64,000 nt of DNA from UBA3069 sp050633465 (GTDB lineage: Bacteria; Pseudomonadota; Alphaproteobacteria; Rhodobacterales; Rhodobacteraceae), in NCBI GenBank assembly GCA_050633465.1, contig JBOEGO010000025.1, positions 1 to 64,000 on the forward strand, in the 5' to 3' direction. The notes under the pieces are model-generated. The model ran no database searches. It had not been told where the DNA came from and was given only the letters and a program-made list of their open reading frames with translations. Of the stretch, positions 27,452 to 36,666 are shown piece after piece (position 1 is the stretch's first letter; every line of letters starts with the position of its first letter). The position numbers were made by a program, and so were the translations under genes.

Positions 27452-28230
27452 AAGAACTTTGCCCCCGCGCGGCGAAATTCGGCCACGTCCTGCGCCGTCG
27501 GGAAGGTAAAATAGGTCGCGTCATCGGCGTTGTTTTCGATCAGGTCCGGCGCGGGCTGCGCCATGATGTCCAGCGCTTCGGCCATGCCGTCCATGCCCAG
27601 ATCCTTGGTGTGGCGGATCAACTGTTCTTGCGTCATGTCGCCGATCTGCACAGGTTTTTGCACGACGATAGGGCCGGAATCGATGCCTTCGTCCACCAGA
27701 AAGATCGACACGCCGGTTTCCGGCTCGCGGTTCTTGAGCACCCAGAAAGAGGGCATCAGCCCGCGGTATTTGGGCAAAAGCGCGGTGTGCAGGTTCAGGC
27801 AGCCCTTGGGGGCAAGGTCAATCAGCGGTCGTTTGAAAATCTCGTTTCCGGCAATCGACAGCAGGATATCGGGATTATGCTTGCGGATCAGATCCAGCGA
27901 TTCCGCAGCATTGATGGATTGGTCCAGCCGGATAATGGGGGTGCCGTGTGATTGCAGCACCTTTTCCATCGCATTGGGGTTGGTCAGTTTGTTCCACACA
28001 AACCGCAGCGCGTAGCGCAAAAAGAAGGCGTTGCCGAAAACCGCGCGGGTCTTTAGCGCTTTCTGGATGAAACTTTCCTTCTTACCGAAGGGAGAGGCGG
28101 ACAGAAGGATGCAGCCCACGATCTGGTGGCGGCCCTTGGTTTGTGCATAAAGGCGTTCTAGCGCGCGGGGCAGAAAAAACGGTTCGTCCTGCGTAATGAT
28201 CAGGGCGCGCAGGCCGGGTTCATTGCTCAT
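27448..28230 (-). CDS. formyltransferase-like enzyme (Fmt-fold)
   Basis: The 260-residue protein contains the folate-dependent formyltransferase core: LLSIAGNEIF, the active-site motif NLHTALLPKYRG (Asn/His plus LPKYRG) and VSIFLVDEGIDSGPIV with the catalytic Asp. It lacks the C-terminal tRNA-binding domain of methionyl-tRNA formyltransferase. In an EPS locus the reasonable inference is N-formylation of an amino sugar, but no perosamine- or Qui4N-type pathway genes are seen in the window. It overlaps WecG-like by 11 bases and the deacetylase by 4. Confidence 0.82.
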   Translation of the reverse strand: MSNEPGLRALIITQDEPFFLPRALERLYAQTKGRHQIVGCILLSASPFGKKESFIQKALKTRAVFGNAFFLRYALRFVWNKLTNPNAMEKVLQSHGTPIIRLDQSINAAESLDLIRKHNPDILLSIAGNEIFKRPLIDLAPKGCLNLHTALLPKYRGLMPSFWVLKNREPETGVSIFLVDEGIDSGPIVVQKPVQIGDMTQEQLIRHTKDLGMDGMAEALDIMAQPAPDLIENNADDATYFTFPTAQDVAEFRRAGAKFF

Positions 28231-28984
28231 GCCGGATCAGTCCCAGTTTGGTTTTCAGCACCTCGGCCAGGAATTTCGGGTTCGAGGTCGCGTTGCGTTT
28301 GCCCAGACGGCCCGGCGACATCAGCGAGCGGTGCAACCATTCCAGCCCCATCTTTTGCAAGATCAGCGGCGAGCGTTTCACGGTGCCCGCAAAGAAATCA
28401 AAGGCCGCGCCAACCGCGCCCGCCGCGCCCACATTCAACTGGTCACGATGCGCCGCCAGCCATTTTTCCTGTTTCGGGGCGGTCATGCCGACCCACAACA
28501 AATCAGGCGAGGCCGCGTTGACGGCGGCGATCATGGCCGCGTTATCGGCATCGGAAAATTCGGATTTGAACGGCGGCGAATAGGTGCCTGCCAATGTCAC
28601 ATTGGGAAAATCACGCGCCAGCCGTTCACGAATTTTGGTTAACGTCCCCTCGGATGCGCCCAGAAAAAACACGGACCCGCCATTGGCATTCTGGATGCGC
28701 AGGGTTTGTTCAAAAACGTCCGGTCCGGTGACGCGTCCGTTTAGCGGTTTGCCCAGCCATTTGGCGGCCTTGACCACGCCCGTGCCATCGGGGATCAGCC
28801 AATCCATGTTTTGCAGGGCTGCTGAAAACGGCTGGTCCGTGCGTGCAACCACATAGGAATGTGGGTTCAAACAGGCCATGACCTTGCAGGTGCGCTGGCC
28901 GTTCAACGAGGCGGCGACCATTTCATTTGCGCAATCATTCAATGAATTCGCGTATACCGTGTAGCCCAACAGGTTTCGGGTCAT
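28220..28984 (-). CDS. WecG/TagA/CpsF-family glycosyltransferase
   Basis: The 254-residue GT26 enzyme usually adds the second sugar (for example ManNAcA or ManNAc) to undecaprenyl-PP-HexNAc. Family motifs are CLNPHSYVVART, DWLIPDGTGVVKAAKWLG, RVTGPDVFEQTL and WVGMTAPKQEKWLAAHR. This fits the WecA-like initiator at 18528. The upstream AGGA is about 10 bases from the ATG, and a TATTAAT-like -10 lies close by. It is the first gene of a deacetylase/formyltransferase/gmd/fcl transcription unit. Confidence 0.92.
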   Translation of the reverse strand: MTRNLLGYTVYANSLNDCANEMVAASLNGQRTCKVMACLNPHSYVVARTDQPFSAALQNMDWLIPDGTGVVKAAKWLGKPLNGRVTGPDVFEQTLRIQNANGGSVFFLGASEGTLTKIRERLARDFPNVTLAGTYSPPFKSEFSDADNAAMIAAVNAASPDLLWVGMTAPKQEKWLAAHRDQLNVGAAGAVGAAFDFFAGTVKRSPLILQKMGLEWLHRSLMSPGRLGKRNATSNPKFLAEVLKTKLGLIRHEQ

Positions 28985-29246
28985 TTATTAATATTCCTGT
29001 TACAATAACGGGACTCGTGAAAATGGCTGGTGAATAGCCAATAAATTTAACAATTCGCAGAAGTCATATCCGGTTGCCCGAAAAATACAACCTGTCGCGG
29101 GTGCATACGGCCTATTTTTCATGAGTTTTTACAGGGATGCAAAAAAGGCAGGCTGATAGGGGTGGGCGGGTCGCCGCAAATCAATTCCGGTTAAAGAAGG
29201 GTGACGGATTTCCCGCCAGATTTTTTTGCAGGGCGGAACTTGCAAT
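28985..29246 (-). promoter_or_regulatory. probable promoter region of the WecG-like operon
   Basis: The 262-base gap is AT-rich relative to its flanks. On the minus strand, TTGTAACAGGAATATTAAT lies within 25 bases of the WecG-like ATG and contains a -10-like TATTAAT. A spaced -35 is not clear. The left end of the next minus-strand gene abuts it; a G/C stem around an A-run near 29207-29235 could be that gene's terminator. Confidence 0.35.
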
Positions 29247-30116
29247 TTACCAATCCAATCCGGTTTCATAGCCCATTTTGATCAAAACATCGCCTGCCTG
29301 TTCTTTGTATGCTGCCTTGTGGGCATCATTGAACTGGTTTGGCCAATCGCCGATCTGGCCCTTGCGAAAGGTGCGGGATTTATTGCCGAACAGGGCGCTG
29401 GTGATGCTGTGCAACTGTTCATCCGACAGGTCCACGCGCATGTGTTGCGCCACGTCGCGGATACATTTTTGCTGTGCCGCATCGCTGCCGCCGCCGCGTG
29501 CCCCGACCAGATCCTCGAACCGGATCACCATGCAGGCGGGTTCGTCGAACCACGGCAGAAAGGTGCGGAAATTGTCGTTTTTCCAGACCTCGGGAATGTT
29601 CAGATCGGCGGGAGGCGGGTTGATCATGGCCAACAGGCGGGCATCGTCATCGGGCAGGATGTTCAGGTATCGGTGCAGGGGGTGCCCCTTGTCCATGCGG
29701 GTGACGTAATGCACCCCCGATACCATCACATCACGCGGGTCGCGCACCATCAGAAACGTGCGGTAATCCATCCGGTTGAACTGATCTGCCAGCGCCTGCG
29801 TCCACGGCAGATGCGCGGTGATCACCTGCCCCGCACGGCCGCATTGTATCTGACGTTCCAGCCCTGACAGGCTTTCATCCACGTGATAGGTCCAGCGGTC
29901 GACCGTGCCGGGCATCAGCCGCATCAAACGGCTGAGCAGGTTGGTCCCTGCCTTGGGAATGGAATTGGCCATGACCCTGACCGAACTGTCGGTAATCTGC
30001 CGTTCCGCCCTGTTCAGGGGGATCACGTTGCGCATCACCGCATATTGCAACCGTTTGCGGATTACGCGGCGTTGCAGGCGCATGGCGTGTTTCACGTTTT
30101 TTGTGATTTCGGACAT
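29247..30116 (-). CDS. sulfotransferase-domain protein
   Basis: The 289-residue PAPS-dependent sulfotransferase has a 5'-phosphosulfate loop NSIPKAGTNLLSRL near residue 55, a 3'-phosphate motif FLMVRDPRDVMVSGVHY near 125 and IRFEDLVGARGGG later. GNKSRTFRKGQIGDW near 245 is the usual C-terminal PAPS-binding segment. It probably sulfates the EPS or a surface glycan. It is the last gene of the wzx-wzy-GT2 run, 12 bases after the GT2 stop. Confidence 0.9.
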   Translation of the reverse strand: MSEITKNVKHAMRLQRRVIRKRLQYAVMRNVIPLNRAERQITDSSVRVMANSIPKAGTNLLSRLMRLMPGTVDRWTYHVDESLSGLERQIQCGRAGQVITAHLPWTQALADQFNRMDYRTFLMVRDPRDVMVSGVHYVTRMDKGHPLHRYLNILPDDDARLLAMINPPPADLNIPEVWKNDNFRTFLPWFDEPACMVIRFEDLVGARGGGSDAAQQKCIRDVAQHMRVDLSDEQLHSITSALFGNKSRTFRKGQIGDWPNQFNDAHKAAYKEQAGDVLIKMGYETGLDW

Positions 30117-30128
30117 ATCGGGTAATCC

Positions 30129-31019
30129 TTAGCGCAGGGCAAACAGCATCCGCATGTCGGACAGGCTGACACGCGACAGGGTGCGGCGGGTGGTTATGCG
30201 ACGCCATGATGCCTGTGCCTCGTCATACAGGATTGCGGGGCCGGATTTGCGGATCATCAACCGGCAAAGGCTGCGCGCCACCAACCCGCGCCCTGCCAGC
30301 GATTGCCAGAGTTTCGGGGCAGGCGTCAGACCGGCGCAAACCTGTTGCACCTCGGCTTCGTATTTGTCGGCCCCGACCGAACTGCGCTGTTCACCGGGCA
30401 GTTTGCGAAAAGAGGCCAGCGGCACAGAGACCGGCACCAGTTCTGCATGACGCGCGAATTGCGTCCACAGCTGGAAATCACCCGCCAGACGCAGCGACAG
30501 GTCCAGCCCATCGGTTTTGTCCCACAGGCTGCGCCGCCAGAACATGCTTTCCTGTTGCAGATAGCCACCCAGAATCCCCGAAAACCAACCGTTGGCGATG
30601 TAATTTTGCGGATAACAGGCCGGGGTGCCGTAAACGCCGGTCATCTGGCGCTTGCGGTTCAGAAATGCGGGCAATCCGGTGATCCAGTCCACATCCTTGT
30701 GGGTGGCGAAGACCTCTCCTACCACGGACAGGGTCCATGGCATATAGATGTCATCGGCGTTCAGCCATGCCATTACATCGCCGGTGGCGCGCGACAGCCC
30801 CTTTTGGATCGCCTCGTATTGGCCGCCATCGGGTTCGGACACGTAATAGGTGATGCGGTCGCGGTATTTTTCGATGATCGCCTGCGTGCCATCGGTGGAA
30901 TTGCCGTCGATCACGATCAGCTCCAGATCGGGGTAATTCTGATTCAGGATCGAACGCAGGGTATCCTCGATAAATTCTGCCGCGTTGTAGCAGGCGGTAA
31001 CGACCGAAATCTTGGTCAT
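30129..31019 (-). CDS. GT2-family glycosyltransferase
   Basis: The 296-residue GT-A enzyme starts ISVVTACYNAAEFIEDTL, has LELIVIDGNSTDGT, SEPDGGQYEAIQKG and the DXD-type MAWLNADDIY. It is cytosolic by prediction and extends a lipid-linked oligosaccharide; donor and acceptor are unknown. The ATG at 31019 overlaps the wzy stop as ATGA, which settles the start. Confidence 0.92.
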   Translation of the reverse strand: MTKISVVTACYNAAEFIEDTLRSILNQNYPDLELIVIDGNSTDGTQAIIEKYRDRITYYVSEPDGGQYEAIQKGLSRATGDVMAWLNADDIYMPWTLSVVGEVFATHKDVDWITGLPAFLNRKRQMTGVYGTPACYPQNYIANGWFSGILGGYLQQESMFWRRSLWDKTDGLDLSLRLAGDFQLWTQFARHAELVPVSVPLASFRKLPGEQRSSVGADKYEAEVQQVCAGLTPAPKLWQSLAGRGLVARSLCRLMIRKSGPAILYDEAQASWRRITTRRTLSRVSLSDMRMLFALR

Positions 31020-32305
31020 GCGGGCATCCTTTCCGGCATGTGCCGATGGGATTGAAATTGAAAACGGGGCAGGGCGCGGCGGCGCAGGCCCAGAAAATGC
31101 AGGGACAAAAACAACGGGTAATCCATGAAATACTGCCCGTTCAGCAGCAGCAGCAGCACAAGGATAAACCAGGCCCGTGCCACAGGGCCAAGCCCGCTGG
31201 CGCGCAATCCGGCCCAAAGGGAAATCACCAGAATGGCCATACCAGCAAGGCCAAGCTGGCGCAGATAGCCGGTAAACCCGTTGCCAAGTGCCAGCCGGTC
31301 CAGATCGGGGTTCAGTGCATATTGCGTGGTGTTGTTCTGGCCCCAGCCCAAAATCGGCCGTTCGACGATATAGGCCCAGTCGAATATGACAGCACCAAAG
31401 CGCGACAGCTCCCAACCGGCCTCTTGGTAGACCGCGCGATAGTAAAGTTCGGTGATTTTCGGGCCGACGAAATCCAGCTGCCAGACGAAATAGGACAGCG
31501 GCACCAGAATAACAGCGGCCACTGTCAGGCGGATCGCATTGTTGACAATGGCACGTTGCGTGGCGCGACGGGCAAGGATGAACATGGTCAGCGCCAGCGG
31601 CAGAATGATCAGCCCGGTGGTCGATAGTGTCGACAGAATGCCCGTAATCAACCACAGCGCCCAGCGTTTGCGCAGGCGGCGCGGCAGGTCGCTACGCAGG
31701 GTGGCCAGCACCAGCAGGGCCAGTGTCAGATAACCGGAAAACGCGCCCGGTTCCCAGAACATGCCGGCATTGCGGATCAGGTTTTCGCCGGTCTGGAAAT
31801 TGTGCAGCCCGATGTTGACCTGCACCTGCACATCATGCTGCGCCACGCCGACAATATTGGCCAGCGGTTGAAACAGCTGATACAGGCGCACCCCGGCAAA
31901 GGACAGCAGCACAACGGGAATGTGAAACAGCAGGCTCAGCTTGGTCACCCAGACCATGCAGCGCACAAATGCCAGCCGGAAACTGGTCACCGTTGCGGCA
32001 ATCGTCGCGGCCACGGTCAGTTTGGTGAAAAAGCCGATGATTGTGACCGGCGCAAAGAAATTCAGCGCCGCGCTTTGCAATCCGAACAGCAGCATCAGCG
32101 CCAGATAGACCAGCATCATCCGTTTGGCCGGGTTGCGTTTCAGCACCACCATGCGCAGCACGCCGATCAGGGCAAAAAACAAAAACGCGATGTCGCGCCT
32201 GTCATTGTTGACCAGCGCCATATTCCCCGACAGCGCGATCAACGCCATGGTCAGCAGGTAATCCACCTGACTGGGTTGCGCGATATCCAGTTGGCGCAGC
32301 TTCAT
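31016..32305 (-). CDS. Wzy-like polysaccharide polymerase / O-antigen ligase family
   Basis: The 429-residue polytopic protein has about ten to twelve hydrophobic segments and a large loop around residues 280-340 with RPILGWGQNNTTQYAL, the Wzy_C/O-antigen ligase-like signature. It probably polymerises undecaprenyl-linked repeat units in the periplasm. The start ATG at 32305 overlaps the wzx stop by 4 bases. Sequence alone cannot separate polymerase from ligase; the wzx neighbour favours polymerase. Confidence 0.85.
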   Translation of the reverse strand: MKLRQLDIAQPSQVDYLLTMALIALSGNMALVNNDRRDIAFLFFALIGVLRMVVLKRNPAKRMMLVYLALMLLFGLQSAALNFFAPVTIIGFFTKLTVAATIAATVTSFRLAFVRCMVWVTKLSLLFHIPVVLLSFAGVRLYQLFQPLANIVGVAQHDVQVQVNIGLHNFQTGENLIRNAGMFWEPGAFSGYLTLALLVLATLRSDLPRRLRKRWALWLITGILSTLSTTGLIILPLALTMFILARRATQRAIVNNAIRLTVAAVILVPLSYFVWQLDFVGPKITELYYRAVYQEAGWELSRFGAVIFDWAYIVERPILGWGQNNTTQYALNPDLDRLALGNGFTGYLRQLGLAGMAILVISLWAGLRASGLGPVARAWFILVLLLLLNGQYFMDYPLFLSLHFLGLRRRALPRFQFQSHRHMPERMPA

Positions 32306-33627
32306 CCACGCCCCCCGGTGAACGGCATATAGCACAGCCATATCCCGTCGCGTTTGCGCACTGCCAGCAGGGTGGCGATGTTCCAGATGGCGATGCTACC
32401 GCCCATCGCCATGGCTGCGCCAGTGATGCCAAAGGGCGGGATCAGCAGGATCGACAGAACCACAGTCATCACCGCCGATAGGGTGACGATGCTGGCCAGC
32501 ACCTTTTGCCCGCCGGTCATGTTCAGGAAATAGTTCGACACCCCGCCAAAGGAGTTGATGAAATATCCCCCCGTCAGGATCAGCAGCGCCGGCACCGCAG
32601 GCAGGTATTCCGGCCCAAAGGCCACCCGCACCAGCCATGGGGCCAACAGCAGGATGCCCGCCAGTATCGGCGCGGTGGACCAGAACACCAATGTCGTGGT
32701 GCGTTTGGCCAGCAGGCGCAGTTCCTCTTCGTCGCCACTGGCGCGCAACTGGGCAAAACGCGGTTCCGCCACCATGTTGATCGACGCCAGCGCAAAGGCC
32801 GCAAGGGTCGAAATTTTCACCGCCACCGAATACAGGCCCAAATCAGCCGAGGTCAGAAAATAGCCCGCCACAATCACGCTGCCCTGTGACACCACCAGCG
32901 ACATGAAAGAGGTCATGAAAAACGCAAAACCGGCGCGGGCGATGCGCGGCGCGGGCGGAATATCGGCAGGGTCATGGGTGCCATGGCTGTCGCGGGCCAT
33001 GATGTCGGACCGGATGAATATCGTGCTGATCAGGGCCACCGCGGCCAGGGCAAAGGCATAGGATACGGCGGGCAGCAACGGGCGCGGCACGAAACCTGCC
33101 CCGATCACGGCCAGCACCAGCACCCCGATCAGGTTGACCACCGGCGGGCCGGACAGCATCACCGCAAAGGCGCGTATCCGCATCAACCCGCGCAGCGCCT
33201 GTGTGTTCAGGTTGACCAGCGCCCGCGCAATGAATGCCAGCATCGCAATCGACAGCACCGCCGCCCCGCGCCCCTGTGCAAATTCCGGGATCATAGTGGC
33301 AAAAAACGGCAGCGCCGCCAGACAGCCCACCAAGGCAAAGGTCAGCACGATCAGCACGCTGCGCCCGTAAAACCGCGCCAAATATCCGCGTCCGGCCCCG
33401 GCCCCGCTGGCGGAAAATTCGCGCATCAAAAACATGCCGATGCCGAATTCCGCAACCACGCCGAACAGCATGGTCATGGATGTCAGCAAGGTCACAAAGC
33501 CCAATGCGTCCTTGCCGTAAATCCGCGCCACGGCCACCGCCAGCGCAAACCCGACAACAATCCCGACCACGCGTGCGGCAATCACCCAAAAGGATGCACC
33601 CATCAGCGCACGGGTCCGCAGATCCAT
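32302..33627 (-). CDS. Wzx-like polysaccharide flippase
   Basis: This MATE/MVF-fold membrane protein of about 441 residues has 12-14 hydrophobic segments (WVIAARVVGIVVGFALAVAV near the start) and the RSTxx-like APILAGILLLAPWLVRVAFG region. It moves lipid-linked repeat units across the inner membrane. I use the ATG at 33627; a TTG at 33663, with AGGA a few bases upstream, would add 12 residues. It is the first gene of the wzx-wzy-GT2-sulfotransferase transcription unit. Confidence 0.88.
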   Translation of the reverse strand: MDLRTRALMGASFWVIAARVVGIVVGFALAVAVARIYGKDALGFVTLLTSMTMLFGVVAEFGIGMFLMREFSASGAGAGRGYLARFYGRSVLIVLTFALVGCLAALPFFATMIPEFAQGRGAAVLSIAMLAFIARALVNLNTQALRGLMRIRAFAVMLSGPPVVNLIGVLVLAVIGAGFVPRPLLPAVSYAFALAAVALISTIFIRSDIMARDSHGTHDPADIPPAPRIARAGFAFFMTSFMSLVVSQGSVIVAGYFLTSADLGLYSVAVKISTLAAFALASINMVAEPRFAQLRASGDEEELRLLAKRTTTLVFWSTAPILAGILLLAPWLVRVAFGPEYLPAVPALLILTGGYFINSFGGVSNYFLNMTGGQKVLASIVTLSAVMTVVLSILLIPPFGITGAAMAMGGSIAIWNIATLLAVRKRDGIWLCYMPFTGGRG

Positions 33628-33896
33628 TAGCCCGCCAATCCGGCTGAAAATCGACAAATTCAATATCCTGTCTTCACCGGACGAAACATTACTCCGGCGG
33701 GTGGTCTATACACTTGGGTCCGGCTTTTGAACACTGGGCAATTGCCGGTTTCGGGCGTTCTGTCGCGTATTTCGCCCTGTCTTTCGGGCATCTGCCTGAC
33801 GGTTGTGCATTTACGCAGAGGCGTGTCGCAGGGCGCGGCCCTTTTCCTTTTGTCGCTTGCGCCCTAGCTTGCACGCGACGAACAGGGGAGGGACAA

Positions 33897-34838
33897 ATGC
33901 CTGCGATTGTCGAAATCACCGATTTAAAGAAGACCTATGAGGGCGGGTTCGAAGCCCTGAAAGGCATAAACCTGTCAATTGAGGAGGGCGAGATTCTGGC
34001 CCTGCTTGGCCCCAATGGCGCCGGAAAAACCACCCTGATTTCAACGATTTGCGGGCTGGTTACGCCCACGTCAGGGGCGGTCAGGGTCGGGGGCAGCGAC
34101 ATTAATACAGGGTATCGGCGTGCCCGCTCCTTGATCGGGCTGGTGCCGCAGGAAATCTCGCTTGAACCGTTTGAAAAAGTCATCAGCACGGTGCGCCTGA
34201 GTCAGGGATTATGGGGCATGAAACCCGATGATGCCGCGGTCGAGGATGTGCTGAAAAAACTGTCCCTGTGGGACAAACGCGATGCCCGCACCCGTGAATT
34301 GTCGGGCGGGATGAAACGGCGGGTGATGATCGCCAAGGCGCTGATCCACAAACCCCGCGTGTTGTTTCTGGATGAACCCACCGCTGGCGTCGACGTGGAA
34401 TTGCGCCGTGGCATGTGGGAGGTGGTGGACGATCTGCGCCGCGACGGTGTGACCATCATCCTGACCACCCATTACATCGAAGAGGCAGAGGCCATCGCCG
34501 ACCGTGTCGGTGTGATCGACAAGGGCCAGTTGCAACTGATCGAGGAAACCGGCGCGTTGATGGCCCGCATGGGCCAAAAGGAATTGCGCATCGAATTGCA
34601 GGCACCACTGGCCGCGATCCCCGATGCCCTGTCCGGTTTCGATCTGGCGCTAGAGGAGGACGGGGCGAAGCTGGTCTATCGCTATGACACCCGCGCCGAA
34701 CGCACGGGCATCACCGCCCTGTTGACCGGATTGCAGGCCCAGGGCATCGCGATGCGTGATTTGCAAACGCGCCAATCCTCGCTAGAGGAAATATTCGTGG
34801 GCCTGATTGCCGACGCCCAAAAGGAGAATGCAGCATGA
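33897..34838 (+). CDS. ABC-2 transporter ATP-binding protein (YadG/DrrA-like)
   Basis: The 313-residue ATPase has Walker A LLGPNGAGKTTLIS, signature ELSGGMKRRVMIAKAL, Walker B VLFLDEPTAGVD and the switch His in ILTTHYIEEAEAIAD. A C-terminal domain (240-313) is typical of the DrrA branch. A clear GGGGAGGGA precedes the ATG. It overlaps the permease gene by 4 bases. The substrate is unknown; YadGH-type pairs may export lipids, drugs or glycans. Confidence 0.92.
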   Translation: MPAIVEITDLKKTYEGGFEALKGINLSIEEGEILALLGPNGAGKTTLISTICGLVTPTSGAVRVGGSDINTGYRRARSLIGLVPQEISLEPFEKVISTVRLSQGLWGMKPDDAAVEDVLKKLSLWDKRDARTRELSGGMKRRVMIAKALIHKPRVLFLDEPTAGVDVELRRGMWEVVDDLRRDGVTIILTTHYIEEAEAIADRVGVIDKGQLQLIEETGALMARMGQKELRIELQAPLAAIPDALSGFDLALEEDGAKLVYRYDTRAERTGITALLTGLQAQGIAMRDLQTRQSSLEEIFVGLIADAQKENAA

Positions 34839-35596
34839 GCCTGCGCGCAGTAAAAGCGATCTATATGTATGAAATGGCGCGGTTTTTCCGCACGTTGGCG
34901 CAATCGTTCATTTCGCCGGTGATTTCCACATCGCTGTATTTCGTGGTCTTTGGCACCGCCATCGGGTCACGGATTGATCAGGTCGAAGGCGTCAGTTACG
35001 GCGCGTTCATCGTGCCCGGTTTGATCATGCTCAGCGTGATCACGCAGGCGCTGTCAAACGCATCCTTTGGTATCTATTTCCCCAAATTCATCGGCACGGT
35101 GTTTGAATTGCTGTCGGCCCCGGTGAATTTTCTGGAAATCGTGGCCGGATATGTGGGGGCGGCGGCGACCAAGGCGCTGTTCATCGGGGTGGTGATTTTG
35201 GGCACCGCGTCGCTGTTTGTGGATATCCATATCCAGCACCCGCTGGCCATGGTGGCGTTTCTGCTGCTGACCTGTATCAGTTTTGCGCTGTTCGGGTTCA
35301 TCATCGGCATCTGGGCGAAAAATTTCGAACAGTTGCAGTTGATCCCGCTGCTGGTGGTCACGCCCTTGGTGTTTTTGGGCGGGTCGTTCTATTCGATTTC
35401 GATGCTGCCGCCGATCTGGCAGAAAATCACCCTGTTCAATCCTGTGGTTTACCTGATTTCGGGGTTCCGCTGGTCGTTCTTTGGCACGGCTGATGTGCCC
35501 ATCGGATGGAGCCTGCTGGCAATTGGCGTGTTCATGGCGCTGTGCATCGCCGCCGTTTGGTGGATTTTCCGCACCGGCTGGCGGCTGCGTTCGTGA
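34835..35596 (+). CDS. ABC-2 transporter permease (YadH-like)
   Basis: The 253-residue membrane protein has six hydrophobic segments and the ABC-2 features GAFIVPGLIMLSVI and FLGGSFYSISMLPPIWQ, followed by NPVVYLISGFRW. It pairs with the ATPase encoded just upstream (ATGA overlap). Its position right of the EPS locus makes a glycan-related cargo possible, but nothing in the sequence proves this. Confidence 0.92.
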   Translation: MSLRAVKAIYMYEMARFFRTLAQSFISPVISTSLYFVVFGTAIGSRIDQVEGVSYGAFIVPGLIMLSVITQALSNASFGIYFPKFIGTVFELLSAPVNFLEIVAGYVGAAATKALFIGVVILGTASLFVDIHIQHPLAMVAFLLLTCISFALFGFIIGIWAKNFEQLQLIPLLVVTPLVFLGGSFYSISMLPPIWQKITLFNPVVYLISGFRWSFFGTADVPIGWSLLAIGVFMALCIAAVWWIFRTGWRLRS

Positions 35597-35693
35597 CCAT
35601 TCTGCCGCCGCGCAGAGATTTATTTCGCTGCGCGGCGGGCTTTGGCCCTTGCCTGCCTTGTTTGCGGCGGGGTGCGGGGCTACATCGGCCCTT

Positions 35694-36488
35694 ATGAAAC
35701 GCTATGTCCCCTTTTTGAAATCCGATCCCACCGTTGCCGTGGTGCGCCTGCAGGGCGCGATTGGCGCGGGCGGGCGCAGCGCGCTGTCGGACGAGGCATT
35801 GCGCCCCGTTCTGGAACGCGCGTTCAAACGCAAACCCGCCGCCGTGGCGCTGATCATCAATTCCCCCGGTGGCAGCCCCGTGCAATCGGCGCTGATCGGG
35901 GCACGCATCCGGCGGCTGGCCGATGAAAAGGGCACCCCCGTGCATGCCTTTGTCGAGGATGTGGCCGCATCGGGTGGCTATTGGCTGGCCTGTGCCGCCG
36001 ATGACATCTGGGCCGATTACGGGTCTATCCTCGGGTCGATCGGAGTGATTTCCGCCGGGTTTGGCGCGCATATATTTCTGGCCCGTCAGGGTGTCGAGCG
36101 GCGCGTTTATACTGCGGGCGAGAGCAAATCCATGCTGGACCCGTTCCGCCCCGAAGACCCCGAAGATGTGGAGCGCCTGAAAGGCATTCTGGACGATATG
36201 CATGTCGGTTTCATCGATTGGGTGAAATCGCGTCGTGGCGATAAACTGGCCATGGACGAGGACCTGTTCACCGGCCGCGTCTGGCTGGGTCAGAAGGCGA
36301 TTGAAATGGGGCTGATCGACGGTCTGGCCCATATGGAAACCAAAATGAAATCGCTATACGGCGATAAGGTGAAATTCACACGATTTGGCCGCAAACGGTC
36401 GCTGTTTTCGCGCTTTGGCGCGAATATGGCGCAGGATGCACTGGCCGGAATCGAGGAACGCGCAGCATTCGCGCGCTTCGGGCTGTAA
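35694..36488 (+). CDS. S49 family signal-peptide peptidase-like serine protease
   Basis: The 264-residue protein matches the short SppA/SohB class. The nucleophile Ser93 lies in VAASGGYW, and the general-base Lys145 lies in GESKSMLDPF. LIINSPGGSPVQS forms the oxyanion region. No strong N-terminal signal anchor is visible, unlike SohB, so it may be peripheral or soluble. A longer upstream frame (from 35481) overlaps the permease gene and lacks homology. A small gene and a cation exchanger follow within a few bases. Confidence 0.9.
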   Translation: MKRYVPFLKSDPTVAVVRLQGAIGAGGRSALSDEALRPVLERAFKRKPAAVALIINSPGGSPVQSALIGARIRRLADEKGTPVHAFVEDVAASGGYWLACAADDIWADYGSILGSIGVISAGFGAHIFLARQGVERRVYTAGESKSMLDPFRPEDPEDVERLKGILDDMHVGFIDWVKSRRGDKLAMDEDLFTGRVWLGQKAIEMGLIDGLAHMETKMKSLYGDKVKFTRFGRKRSLFSRFGANMAQDALAGIEERAAFARFGL

Positions 36489-36491
36489 TTC

Positions 36492-36662
36492 ATGTTGATC
36501 AAGGCGGTGACCCTTTTCCTGCTGTTCATGGGCGTGATGGCCATGTTCGGAAAATGGAAATTCCCCGGCCAAAAGAAACTGGACGCGGCGCGTTGCCCGC
36601 GTTGCAAACGATTGCGGATCGGCAAGGGGCCATGCCCCTGCAAATCCGTCAAGAAAGGGTAA
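36492..36662 (+). CDS. small membrane-anchored zinc-ribbon-like protein
   Basis: This 56-residue frame lies in the gap between the S49 peptidase and the exchanger. Residues 3-19 are hydrophobic (TM), followed by a basic C-terminal half with CPRCKRLRIGKGPCPC, two CxxC/CxC pairs that could bind a metal. It starts 3 bases after the peptidase stop and ends 4 bases before the next ATG, so an operon is likely. Codon use matches the neighbours. Function unknown. Confidence 0.75.
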   Translation: MLIKAVTLFLLFMGVMAMFGKWKFPGQKKLDAARCPRCKRLRIGKGPCPCKSVKKG

Positions 36663-36666
36663 CGCA

